From Verrucomicrobiales bacterium (lineage in GTDB: Bacteria > Verrucomicrobiota > Verrucomicrobiia > Verrucomicrobiales > DEV007), in NCBI GenBank assembly GCA_023253615.1, contig JALRFZ010000358.1:1-5577 (forward strand): a stretch of 5,577 nucleotides of DNA, in the 5' to 3' direction. Shown here one piece after another: positions 1 through 5,497 of the stretch. The stretch's first letter is position 1. Each line of letters begins with the position of its first letter. Under the pieces are notes generated by a model. That model ran no database searches and was not told the DNA's origin. It was given only the letters and a program-made list of their open reading frames with translations. A program made the position numbers and the translations under genes.

Positions 1-1436
1 CGGATATCGGAGTGCCTCAAGTGGCGGGAGGCGGCAAGAATTCCAAAGCGTTCATAAACGAGCGTTCCGGCCTCCTTACGGAGCGTGTGGAGCGGTTTCG
101 AGTCGGTCACGCCCTTGCCCTTGAGCCACGCATATAAGCGCTGAAAGGACTTCTCAGCGCGATAGAAGCCATCCACGCCGGGTCTGGGTGCCTCCGTGCT
201 CTCGATCACGAATTGCCCCCCGGCCTTGGCGCGATAGCCTCGGAGGATCTCAATCAGTTCCTTGTCGGCGGAAACCCAGTTTTCCGAATCGTCGCTTTTG
301 GTTCCGCCGTAGTTCGTCACTTCCACTGAGATCTTGCCCGCTTCGAAATCCACGTTCTCCCAAAGGAGCGAATCAATCTCGCCCTTGCGGAGCCCCGCCA
401 AAATTCCAAGGAGGAAGATCTTGAAGGCTTCCTCGTCGATCTTGGGAAGTTCGTCCATGGCGGCGCGGAAAAGCGCCGGGGCGTCGATCTTCGATTCATA
501 CCGCATTTTTTTGAGCTGCTTCTTTTTGAAGAGTGCTACGCCATCAAAGGGAAGCGGGGAGGGGAGATTGAGTTCCGAAGTCACAAGGAGAACGGTCTTG
601 GAAAAGAGTCCCTTGGCCTTTCTCAGAATCGAATTGGCCGTTCCCCGTGCGGTCTTTTCGTCGAGAGCGCCCCCCGCTCCCCGATCGGTCACAAAGGATT
701 GCTTCCACTTCTGGATCTTGGCGGGGGTGATCGTCGAGAGCTTCACCGCGTCCACCTTGGCAAGCCACGCGTCACGCGCCCCGCCATTCTCGCGTCCCTC
801 GGCGGCGTAGTCGTGTCTCGCGTCCTTCTCCTCGGTCACGGTTACGAATCGCATTTTCCCTGTCTTCTCGTCGCGAAGGCGGCGCTTTCGCTCCACTTTG
901 ATCATGTGATCAATCCCGGCAATATCCGAAACGAGACGACGAAAGGAACGGGTGTAACCGCGAAGCGTCTTCTTGCTTACGTCGGCGGCGCTCTCAGCCT
1001 CCCTGATGTAGTCGCCTACCGTGACAGGCTTCTCGTCTCGGGGTGCGTAGGTCGGCGCGAACTTGGCAAGAGTCGCGTCCCAGTCATTCGCCATGAGGAA
1101 CGCGTAAACCTTCGCGGCCTCCTTGCTCGCGGTCTCTTTGTTCCCTGTCCCCAAGGGAAAGGTGTGGCGGCGCTTGTTGACTCCGATCCGGGCGGCGAAG
1201 TGGCGGGATTCCCGTTTCTCCCCGTTTTCCGTGTAGGTCGGCTTGAAGATGCGCGATTCCCAGTATTTCGCGCTCGTCTTGGAAAAGTGGCTAAGGGTGT
1301 TTCCCTTTGCCATTCCTTTGCCACTTTTTCCGCCCCCCTTTGCCACTCCTTTGTCCCCCTCTGAAATCTCCCGGCCTTCAAAAATCGGCTCAATTCCTTT
1401 ATTTTCATTGGTTTTCGGCTCGGTCGAGGTGGTCAT
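1..1436 (-). CDS. int: Tyrosine recombinase / phage-type integrase, C-terminus cut by window edge
   Basis: Site-specific recombinase expected to insert and excise the surrounding element at the tRNA-Phe site. The minus frame is open from ATG at 1434-1436 to the left edge, 478 codons. An in-frame TAG at 1446-1448 means no earlier start exists. Residues about 1-41 are polar and Gly/Lys-rich. About 42-130 resemble an arm-type DNA-binding domain (KYWESRIFK, then RHFAARIGVNKRRHTFPLG). About 140-330 form the core-binding region. The catalytic domain follows, with R350 in AGLRKGE, probable K380 in GGTKSDD, H450 and R453 in HTLR, and H475 in LRHSDI. The nucleophilic Tyr would lie a few tens of residues further on, outside the window. 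LRH replaces the more common LGH. No clear Shine-Dalgarno sequence precedes 1436, and ATG at 1311-1313 (MAKGNTLSHF) is an alternative start that would leave the 11-bp repeats non-coding. The family is certain; the subfamily and whether the gene is intact are unknown. Confidence 0.92.
   Translation of the reverse strand, partial: MTTSTEPKTNENKGIEPIFEGREISEGDKGVAKGGGKSGKGMAKGNTLSHFSKTSAKYWESRIFKPTYTENGEKRESRHFAARIGVNKRRHTFPLGTGNKETASKEAAKVYAFLMANDWDATLAKFAPTYAPRDEKPVTVGDYIREAESAADVSKKTLRGYTRSFRRLVSDIAGIDHMIKVERKRRLRDEKTGKMRFVTVTEEKDARHDYAAEGRENGGARDAWLAKVDAVKLSTITPAKIQKWKQSFVTDRGAGGALDEKTARGTANSILRKAKGLFSKTVLLVTSELNLPSPLPFDGVALFKKKQLKKMRYESKIDAPALFRAAMDELPKIDEEAFKIFLLGILAGLRKGEIDSLLWENVDFEAGKISVEVTNYGGTKSDDSENWVSADKELIEILRGYRAKAGGQFVIESTEAPRPGVDGFYRAEKSFQRLYAWLKGKGVTDSKPLHTLRKEAGTLVYERFGILAASRHLRHSDI
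1304..1358. repeat. Array of five 11-bp units (consensus CCTTTGCCAYT), candidate integrase arm-type sites
   Basis: Units begin at 1304, 1315, 1326, 1337 and 1348. Units 1, 2 and 4 match CCTTTGCCAYT. Unit 5 (CCTTTGTCCCC) shares its first six bases. The middle unit (TTTTCCGCCCC) is degenerate but keeps the register exactly. Eleven is not a multiple of three, so the array does not encode a repeated peptide: the same DNA word is read in different frames as GVAKG, SGKG and MAKG. That points to selection on DNA, with sites about one helical turn apart on one face. Short direct repeats flanking an att core are typical arm-type sites for tyrosine integrases. The role is inferred; the repeats are seen directly. 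Confidence 0.6.
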
Positions 1437-1440
1437 AAAA

Positions 1441-1466
1441 GGACACTACCAGACACGACGGGACAC
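1441..1466. repeat. Three RGACAC motifs at exact 10-bp spacing between att core and int
   Basis: GGACAC at 1441, AGACAC at 1451 and GGACAC at 1461, separated by unrelated 4-bp spacers. On the int strand these read GTGTCY. They lie over the candidate int promoter (spacer and -10). A fourth, inverted GTGTC occurs at 1492-1496 in the variable loop of the tRNA core. One-helical-turn spacing suggests binding of a small protein such as an excisionase, or autoregulation by integrase. Function is inferred only. Confidence 0.5.
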
Positions 1467-1471
1467 GGCAA
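1443..1471 (-). promoter_or_regulatory. Candidate sigma70-like promoter for int
   Basis: On the minus strand there is a -35-like TTGCCG (1466-1471), a 17-bp spacer and a -10-like TAGTGT (1443-1448), each matching 4 of 6 consensus bases. Transcription would begin near 1436, that is at the int ATG itself, giving a leaderless message or use of the internal ATG at 1313. The RGACAC repeats cover it. The match is modest and host promoter consensus is not known. Confidence 0.3.
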
Positions 1472-1477
1472 GTTAAT

Positions 1478-1521
1478 GATTGAAAATCCGCGTGTCGGCG
1501 GTTCGAATCCGCCTCGAGCCA
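1478..1521 (+). other. tRNA-Phe 3' fragment: attachment-site core at the element/chromosome junction
   Basis: Read as tRNA: anticodon loop TTGAAAA (1480-1486, anticodon GAA), 3' anticodon stem TCCGC (1487-1491), variable loop GTGTC (1492-1496), T-stem GGCGG (1497-1501), T-loop TTCGAAT (1502-1508), T-stem CCGCC (1509-1513), acceptor 3' strand TCGAGCC (1514-1520), discriminator A (1521). No CCA is encoded. The bases before 1480 (AATGA) cannot pair with TCCGC apart from the loop-closing pair, and no D-arm or 5' acceptor strand (expected GGCTCGA) is present. It is therefore a fragment, not a working gene. The loop and variable-loop sequence match bacterial tRNA-Phe. Homology with the original tRNA may begin at 1478 (GA) or 1480. 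This is the displaced half of a duplicated att site. Confidence 0.88.
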
Positions 1522-1538
1522 CTTCCCCACTTCTTTTC

Positions 1539-2084
1539 TTATCGGGCGGCCGCTCCGCCCTCACCCCCGCTCCCGGTCGGAGCGACCGGGGCCGCACGCG
1601 AGGCCAGGGTGATGTTCAGCGATGCCGGATCACCGGCCGCATATTCCTCCCAGTGGAGATGCCCGTCGCCGTTGGCATCCATCTTTTTGAAGGCTGCCAC
1701 GTAGGCAGGCTGGGCCGTGATATGGGCGACCGCTTCCTCCTCGCTGAGAAATCCGTCTTTGTTCAGATCGAGTTTGGCGAAGGTGCCGTCATCCTGCGGG
1801 GCACTGGGCCGGGCCGCCTTCCACTCGACCGGAGAAACGCGTTTGTCGCCATCGAGGTCTACCTCGGCGAGACCTTCCTCGTGTTTGAATGCGGCCATTT
1901 CCGCGGGCGACACCTTGCCGTCGCCGTTGCGATCGATCAGGGCGAAGGTGGGTTGGTCGATCGCCGCCGGGTTGGCGGGCGGCTCGGGCTGCAGCGTCCG
2001 GCATCCCGCGAGCGCCAGGAGGGCGGCGGCGCCGGGAAGGAGGCGGAAGGCCGGAAAAGGCCTCGGCGGAGCGGGGGCGGTCAT
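1539..2084 (-). CDS. Lipoprotein with four EF-hand calcium-binding loops
   Basis: Predicted exported, lipid-anchored calcium-binding protein of 181 residues. The N-terminus has a hydrophobic stretch and lipobox LAGC with the acylated Cys at residue 28. Four 12-residue EF loops follow: DRNGDGKVSPAE (51-62), DLDGDKRVSPVE (76-87), DLNKDGFLSEEE (106-117) and DANGDGHLHWEE (136-147). All have acidic or Asn ligands at 1, 3 and 5 and Glu at 12. Loop 2 has Lys instead of Gly at position 6, which may weaken it. The short tail is Gly/Ala-rich. The start is supported by GGAG about 8 bp upstream of the ATG. Its stop lies 17 bp from the tRNA-Phe fragment and it points toward int with no U-tract terminator between, so read-through into the element is possible. 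Secreted EF-hand proteins are frequent in planctomycetes and verrucomicrobia; the specific role is unknown. Confidence 0.85.
   Translation of the reverse strand: MTAPAPPRPFPAFRLLPGAAALLALAGCRTLQPEPPANPAAIDQPTFALIDRNGDGKVSPAEMAAFKHEEGLAEVDLDGDKRVSPVEWKAARPSAPQDDGTFAKLDLNKDGFLSEEEAVAHITAQPAYVAAFKKMDANGDGHLHWEEYAAGDPASLNITLASRAAPVAPTGSGGEGGAAAR
1544..1590. other. Two GC-rich hairpins in the last codons of the EF-hand gene
   Basis: CCCGGTCG (1572-1579) pairs perfectly with CGACCGGG (1583-1590) across a 3-nt loop. GGGCGG (1544-1549) pairs with CCGCCC (1555-1560) across a 5-nt loop. Neither is followed by a T-run on either strand, so I do not call them intrinsic terminators. They could stabilise the mRNA 3' end or simply reflect GC-rich Pro/Gly/Ala codons. 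Confidence 0.3.
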
Positions 2085-2220
2085 CCCGCAAACTCCGCCA
2101 CAAATGCCTCGCCATCAAGTGCCCGACCGGGGCGATCCCGGCATCGTTGCCGTGAAAATGACAAGAAACGCATCGCCAAAACGGTTCCAAACCGGCATGA
2201 TATGGAACATCGACGTTCCC
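2085..2220. promoter_or_regulatory. Divergent intergenic region, presumed promoters for the EF-hand and cytochrome genes
   Basis: These 136 bp separate two divergently transcribed genes, so promoters in both directions are expected. I find no convincing -35/-10 pair. Small overlapping inverted repeats occur at 2182-2194 (CGGTT/AACCG) and 2184-2208 (GTTCCA/TGGAAC), close to the cytochrome start. They are candidate operator-like elements but short enough to be chance. Confidence 0.3.
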
Positions 2221-2673
2221 ATGAAAATTCCGTGCCTCCCCGCCTTCGCCCTATCCGTGCTCTCCTTTCTCAGCCTCTCCGGACTCCGCGCCGCCGAGCC
2301 GGGCGGATTCCGTTTCCCGGGCGGTGAGGCGGAAGCCGGGCGCGAGGCCTTCATCGCGCTGAACTGCATCCAGTGCCACACCGTGGCCAAGACCGAACTG
2401 CCGGATCCGAAGAGCCCGCGCCGTCTCGAGCTGAATCTCGCGGGCCAGGTCCGTTTTGTGAAGAATTACACGGATCTCGTCATCGCCATCACCAATCCCC
2501 GCCACGTCGTCACCGAACAATACCGCGCCATCCTCACCGGTGCCGAGGCCAGCGGCGGGATCGAGCCGGTCATGCCCGACCTGACGAAGGACATGAGCGC
2601 CCGCCAGTTGATGGATCTCACCGCCTTCCTCGACGCCGCCTACCGCGGGGCGCAGGAAAGCTACGGCAAATGA
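2221..2673 (+). CDS. Secreted monoheme class I cytochrome c
   Basis: Predicted periplasmic electron carrier of 150 residues. A signal peptide (Lys at 2, hydrophobic core 8-22) ends near LRA-AE at residues 22-26. The heme-attachment motif CIQCH lies at 49-53, and the probable distal ligand is M118 in VMPDL. A C-terminal helix (QLMDLTAFLDAAY, 129-141) is typical of small cytochromes c, as is the overall length. Start choice: ATG 2221 puts the signal peptide directly at the N-terminus. ATG 2197 is in frame, adds eight residues and is less signal-like. The frame is open further upstream but that part overlaps the EF-hand gene antisense. A weak GGAA lies 13 bp before 2221. Redox partner and pathway are not evident; no oxidase or dehydrogenase gene is adjacent. 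Confidence 0.88.
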   Translation: MKIPCLPAFALSVLSFLSLSGLRAAEPGGFRFPGGEAEAGREAFIALNCIQCHTVAKTELPDPKSPRRLELNLAGQVRFVKNYTDLVIAITNPRHVVTEQYRAILTGAEASGGIEPVMPDLTKDMSARQLMDLTAFLDAAYRGAQESYGK

Positions 2674-2752
2674 ACCCTGTTGATTCACCCGCTTGACCCT
2701 CCCGGGTCCCTCCCTGACATTCCACCATCCCCTTTCAACGCCCCTTTTTCCC

Positions 2753-3067
2753 ATGCTCAAGGAAATCGAAGAACTCCGCCGCTCCCTCATCGCCCTCGAC
2801 GCCCTCGACGACGACACCCGCGACGCCCTCGTCACGATCGAAGCCGCTCTCGAGGACATCGAGAAACATCCCGTCTCGGGCGAGGTGCGGGAGGTGCTGT
2901 CGGACACGAAGGATGCCCTCGCCCGGACCGGCGAAGCCGGTGCCGCCGGACTCGCGGCGCGATGGGAGGGGCTCAAGGAGCACTTCGGTCACTGGGAGGA
3001 GAAGCATCCGCGTCTCGTCCTCGCGATCGGACGGGTCTCCGACTCACTCGCCGCCTTCGGTCTCTGA
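2753..3067 (+). CDS. DUF4404 family small protein
   Basis: A 104-residue cytoplasmic protein with no signal peptide or membrane segment. The first two-thirds is acidic and helical (ELRRSLIALDALDDDTRDA, then VTIEAALEDIEKHP). The last 24 residues (81-104), WEEKHPRLVLAIGRVSDSL followed by AAFGL, match my recollection of the DUF4404 C-terminal signature, an acidic helix then HPRL...IG..SD.L...G. Family function is unknown. ATG 2753 is chosen because it begins the typical Leu/Glu helix; an in-frame ATG at 2693 would add a non-family Pro-rich stretch. No Shine-Dalgarno sequence is visible. It lies 79 bp after the cytochrome stop in the same direction, and its last eight codons (stop included) overlap the convergent rlpA gene. 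Confidence 0.75.
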   Translation: MLKEIEELRRSLIALDALDDDTRDALVTIEAALEDIEKHPVSGEVREVLSDTKDALARTGEAGAAGLAARWEGLKEHFGHWEEKHPRLVLAIGRVSDSLAAFGL

Positions 3068-3550
3068 TGCTCCGGGGCCGGTCGGCATCGCGGCCGCCGG
3101 GCGCAGGACCTCGACGCGGCAGGTCGTGAGCCCCCGTTTGTCGAAGCCGAGCTTCTTGGCCGCGCCGATCGAGACATCGAGGACCCGTCCCTTCGTGTAG
3201 GGGCCTCGGTCGTTCACGCGCAGGATGACCGACTCGTCGTTCGCGAGATTCGTCACCTCGATCATCGTGCCGAAGGGCAGGTGGCGGTGGGCGGCGGTGT
3301 CGCCGTGGTCGGCGAATTTTTCGCCGCTCGCCGTGCGCGTGCCGCCGTTCGTCCTGACACTGTACCAGGAGGTGATCCCCGAGAACGTTTCTCCGCTGCG
3401 GGCCAGGCCGAGCTTGGATACCTGGCAGACCGGCTTCACCACCACGGAAGGTTTGTCCGTGCCGACCCGGGCGCCGGCGAGGTCGGGTGTTTCGCATCCG
3501 GAGAGCACCAGGGCGAGGGAGGCGGCGGGAAGGAAAACGAGGTGTTTCAT
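3044..3550 (-). CDS. rlpA: RlpA-like septal ring lytic transglycosylase lipoprotein
   Basis: Predicted lipid-anchored enzyme of the double-psi beta-barrel fold. RlpA of Pseudomonas cleaves naked (stem-peptide-free) glycan strands at the septum. Of 168 residues, the lipobox LSGC puts the acylated Cys at 19. The barrel runs from about 57 to 150 with the family motifs GITSWYS (58-64), TASGEKF (73-79), TAAHRHLPFGT (85-95), VTN (99-101), RVNDRGP (111-117), GRVLDVS (121-127) and AAKKLGF (130-136). E77 and D114 are 37 residues apart, the same spacing as the catalytic pair I recall for P. aeruginosa RlpA (E120/D157). C42 and C144 could form a disulfide. There is no C-terminal SPOR domain, so septal targeting by that route is absent. 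The start (ATG 3548-3550) precedes the signal peptide and lies 23 bp after the upstream cytochrome stop, suggesting cotranscription. Confidence 0.9.
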   Translation of the reverse strand: MKHLVFLPAASLALVLSGCETPDLAGARVGTDKPSVVVKPVCQVSKLGLARSGETFSGITSWYSVRTNGGTRTASGEKFADHGDTAAHRHLPFGTMIEVTNLANDESVILRVNDRGPYTKGRVLDVSIGAAKKLGFDKRGLTTCRVEVLRPAAAMPTGPGASETEGGE

Positions 3551-3573
3551 CGGTTCAAGAACGGCCCGGGGCG

Positions 3574-3990
3574 TCATTCCTTGGCTTTGAAAGGAGGCAC
3601 GATTTTTCCGGCGGGGCCTTCGGGCCACTCCGCGCCGGCCGCGATCCAGCGGCGGATCAGGGCGATCTCGTCGACATTGGGTCTCGGACCGACGAGGGGC
3701 ATGGCCTTTTCGTGAAGAGTCGGGGTCTCGAGCGCGACGACCATGAAACTTTCGTCGGGCTTGCCCGGGACGATGATGGAGAGGCCTTCCTTCGTCTTCA
3801 CGAAAGCGAGCTCCCGCGACTCGAAGCTCACCTTGTCGGGAAGGGTTTCGCGGTTGTGGCAGTGCGAACATTTCTCGCGAAGGACGGGCTTGATATCCTT
3901 CGTGAAGGTGGGGGCGGGCTCGTCGGCGCGGCCTTCCTGACCAAACATCAGGAGGCCCGGCAGGAGGAATCGGAGGGCGGCTCGGGTCAT
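3574..3990 (-). CDS. Stand-alone PSCyt1-like cytochrome c (Planctomycete-type)
   Basis: Predicted exported monoheme cytochrome of 138 residues. The signal peptide covers about 1-22 (ending GRA-D). The motif FTKDIKPVLREKCSHCHN carries the heme site CSHCH at 41-45 and begins the PSCyt1 pattern. It continues with VSFESRE (54-60), IVPGKPDESF (73-82), HEKAMP (93-98, M97 the likely distal ligand) and EIALIRRWIAAGAEWP (108-123). In this phylum the domain is usually the N-terminal part of long PSD1 proteins (DUF1549/DUF1553); here it ends after WPEGPAGKIVPPFKAKE as an independent protein. It follows the DUF1501 gene by 85 bp and precedes rlpA by 23 bp on the same strand. The substrate or partner is unknown. 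Confidence 0.87.
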   Translation of the reverse strand: MTRAALRFLLPGLLMFGQEGRADEPAPTFTKDIKPVLREKCSHCHNRETLPDKVSFESRELAFVKTKEGLSIIVPGKPDESFMVVALETPTLHEKAMPLVGPRPNVDEIALIRRWIAAGAEWPEGPAGKIVPPFKAKE

Positions 3991-4018
3991 GGAGGGGTGG
4001 GAGATGGGGGGAACCGGG

Positions 4019-4046
4019 AAGATAACGCCTCACGGCGCGATCGCAA
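4019..4046 (-). promoter_or_regulatory. Weak candidate promoter for the PSCyt1-like cytochrome and rlpA
   Basis: In the 85-bp gap after the DUF1501 gene, the minus strand reads TTGCGA (4041-4046), a 16-bp spacer and TATCTT (4019-4024), each 4 of 6 against the sigma70 consensus. The palindrome GCGATCGC (4037-4044) overlaps the -35. This could give the downstream pair its own start, in addition to read-through from the DUF1501 gene. The match is weak. Confidence 0.22.
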
Positions 4047-4075
4047 CCAATGCCCGAGGCGGGTCGAACCTCTCC

Positions 4076-5497
4076 TCACCCCAGGATCTCCCCGATCACC
4101 TTCGCCCCTTCCACGCCGCTGAGCCGCGCGTCGAGCCCTTGGAATTTCACGCTGAAGGCGTCGTGTTGGATGCCGAGGCGCTCCAGCATCGTCGCGTGGA
4201 GATCGTGCACGGTCACGACCTGATCGACGGCGGCGTAGCCGAGTTCGTCGGTCGCACCGAGGACGAAGCCGGGTTTCACCCCCGCGCCGGCCAGCCAGAT
4301 CGACATGGCCTTGTTGTGGTGATCGCGGCCGACCGGTCCCTTGTTGCCCTGCTTCATCGGGGTGCGACCGAATTCCCCGGCCCAGACGACGAGGGTGTCG
4401 TCGAGGAGACCGCGCTCCTTCAGATCCGTAACGAGCGCCATGCAGGCGCGGTCGACCTCGGCGGCGCGCAGGGGCAGCTCCTCGCGGAGTAGACTGTGGT
4501 GGTCCCAGTCGCGGTGATAGAGCTGGATGAAACGCACCCCGCGCTCGGCGAGGCGACGGGCGAGGAGGCAGTTCGAGGCAAAGGTCCCGTCACCCGGCTC
4601 ACATCCGTAACGTGCGAGGGTCGCGGCGCTTTCCCCGGACACATCGACGAGGTCGGGCACGCTCGCCTGCATGCGGAAGGCCATCTCGTATTGCGCGATG
4701 CGCGCGGCGATCTCGGGATCCTCGACGAGCGCCTCGTGACGGCGGTTCAGCGCGTTGATCGCGGTCACGTCCGCGCCCTGCCGATCACGGGTGACGCCGG
4801 GCGGGTTGTTCAGATACAAAACCGGATCGCCTTTCGCCCGGAGCTGCACGCCCTGGTATTTCGACGGCAGGAAGCCGCTGCTCCACTGCCGCGCCGCGAT
4901 CGGCTGGGGCGAGCGTCCTTTGCCCGTCGACATCAGCACGACGAAGCCCGGCAGGTCCTCCGCCACGGATCCGAGCCCGTAGGTGACCCACGCGCCCATC
5001 GAGGGACGTCCCGCGATCTGCGAGCCCGTGTTCATGAACATGTGGGCCGGATCGTGGTTGATCGCGTCGGTCGTCATCGATCTCACGACGCAGATCTCGT
5101 CGACGATCGAGCCGAGGTGTGGAAGCAGCTCGGAGAGCTCCGTGCCGTTTTTTCCGAAGCGCCGGAACTTGAACTGCGGACCCTGACAAACCAACTGTTG
5201 TCCCTGGAGCTGGGCGAGCTGCTGGCCTTTCGTGAAGGATTCCGGCATCGGTTTGCCATCCATCTCCGCGAGCTTCGGCTTGTGATCGAAGAGCTCGAGC
5301 TGGGAAGGGCCTCCCGCCATCGTCAGCCAGATGACGCGCTTGGCGCGTTGCGGCAGAGGAGGTTTGCCGAGGACACCCGACGCAGCGCGGGAGAGCCCCG
5401 GGGAGAGCAAGGAGGCGAGGGCGACGGAGCCGAGGCCCAGCGAGGAGCGGCCGAGAAAGGTTCGGCGGGGGAGGGAACAAATGGATTTCTCGTTCAT
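4076..5497 (-). CDS. DUF1501 family protein, Tat-exported
   Basis: Complete 473-residue member of the DUF1501 family, distantly related to the alkaline phosphatase/sulfatase superfamily. Substrates are not established. The N-terminus is a Tat signal: PRRTFLGRS with R11/R12, hydrophobic 20-31, likely cleavage near SRA-A (38-39), so folded export is expected. Family landmarks in order: VIWLTMAGGPSQLELFDHKP (55-74), DGKPMPES, VRSMTTDAINHDPAHMFMNTG, GRPSMGAWVTYGLGS, LAERGVRFIQLYHRDWDHH, VVWAGEFGRTP (about 367-377), GRDHHNKAMSIWLAGAG and TVHDLHATMLERLGI (about 430). The start overlaps the stop of the upstream gene as ATGA, indicating translational coupling, and GGAG lies about 11 bp upstream of the ATG. 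DUF1501 genes usually follow a DUF1549/DUF1553 (PSD1) or DUF1800 gene and are thought to act with it; the pairing here cannot be confirmed from the fragment. Confidence 0.93.
   Translation of the reverse strand: MNEKSICSLPRRTFLGRSSLGLGSVALASLLSPGLSRAASGVLGKPPLPQRAKRVIWLTMAGGPSQLELFDHKPKLAEMDGKPMPESFTKGQQLAQLQGQQLVCQGPQFKFRRFGKNGTELSELLPHLGSIVDEICVVRSMTTDAINHDPAHMFMNTGSQIAGRPSMGAWVTYGLGSVAEDLPGFVVLMSTGKGRSPQPIAARQWSSGFLPSKYQGVQLRAKGDPVLYLNNPPGVTRDRQGADVTAINALNRRHEALVEDPEIAARIAQYEMAFRMQASVPDLVDVSGESAATLARYGCEPGDGTFASNCLLARRLAERGVRFIQLYHRDWDHHSLLREELPLRAAEVDRACMALVTDLKERGLLDDTLVVWAGEFGRTPMKQGNKGPVGRDHHNKAMSIWLAGAGVKPGFVLGATDELGYAAVDQVVTVHDLHATMLERLGIQHDAFSVKFQGLDARLSGVEGAKVIGEILG

Larger units (their letters stand above)
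1..1521. mobile_element. One end of a tRNA-Phe-targeted integrated element (island or prophage), continuing beyond the left edge
   Basis: The element is bounded on the right by a tRNA-Phe 3' fragment ending at 1521, with a tyrosine recombinase gene starting 42 bp from the fragment and reading into the element. The int coding sequence is visibly less GC-rich than the genes to its right, which fits foreign origin. In the usual mechanism the incoming attP carries a copy of the tRNA 3' end. The tRNA is rebuilt at one junction and the displaced 3' fragment marks the other. The fragment here therefore implies that the element extends leftwards to an intact tRNA-Phe outside the window. Element type and cargo cannot be told from this end. 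Confidence 0.8.

Noticed and set aside
1441..1521. CRISPR-like or complete tRNA gene reading of the junction
   Set aside because: The 10-bp motifs are too short for CRISPR repeats, and no D-arm, 5' anticodon stem or 5' acceptor strand exists upstream of the anticodon loop.
1717..2220. N-terminal extension of the cytochrome c frame
   Set aside because: This part is antisense to the well-supported EF-hand gene and would bury the signal peptide; ATG 2221 is the natural start.
1476..2327. 283-residue plus-strand open frame across the tRNA fragment and EF-hand gene
   Set aside because: It reads the tRNA fragment and the antisense of the EF-hand gene; no protein-like features.
2695..2708. GACCC/GGGTC hairpin after the cytochrome gene as a terminator
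   Set aside because: The stem is only 5 bp and no T-run follows on either strand.
2251..2976. 241-residue minus-strand open frame
   Set aside because: It lies antisense to the cytochrome c and DUF4404 genes, has no recognisable domain and is low-complexity Arg/Ser/Gly; GC-rich DNA gives such shadow frames.
3551..4033. Upstream extension of the rlpA frame to ATG near 4033
   Set aside because: It overlaps the PSCyt1-like cytochrome in another frame on the same strand and would place the lipobox internally.
4037..4044. GCGATCGC palindrome as an operator or HIP1-type element
   Set aside because: It is a single 8-bp copy in GC-rich DNA with no second site; chance is a sufficient explanation.
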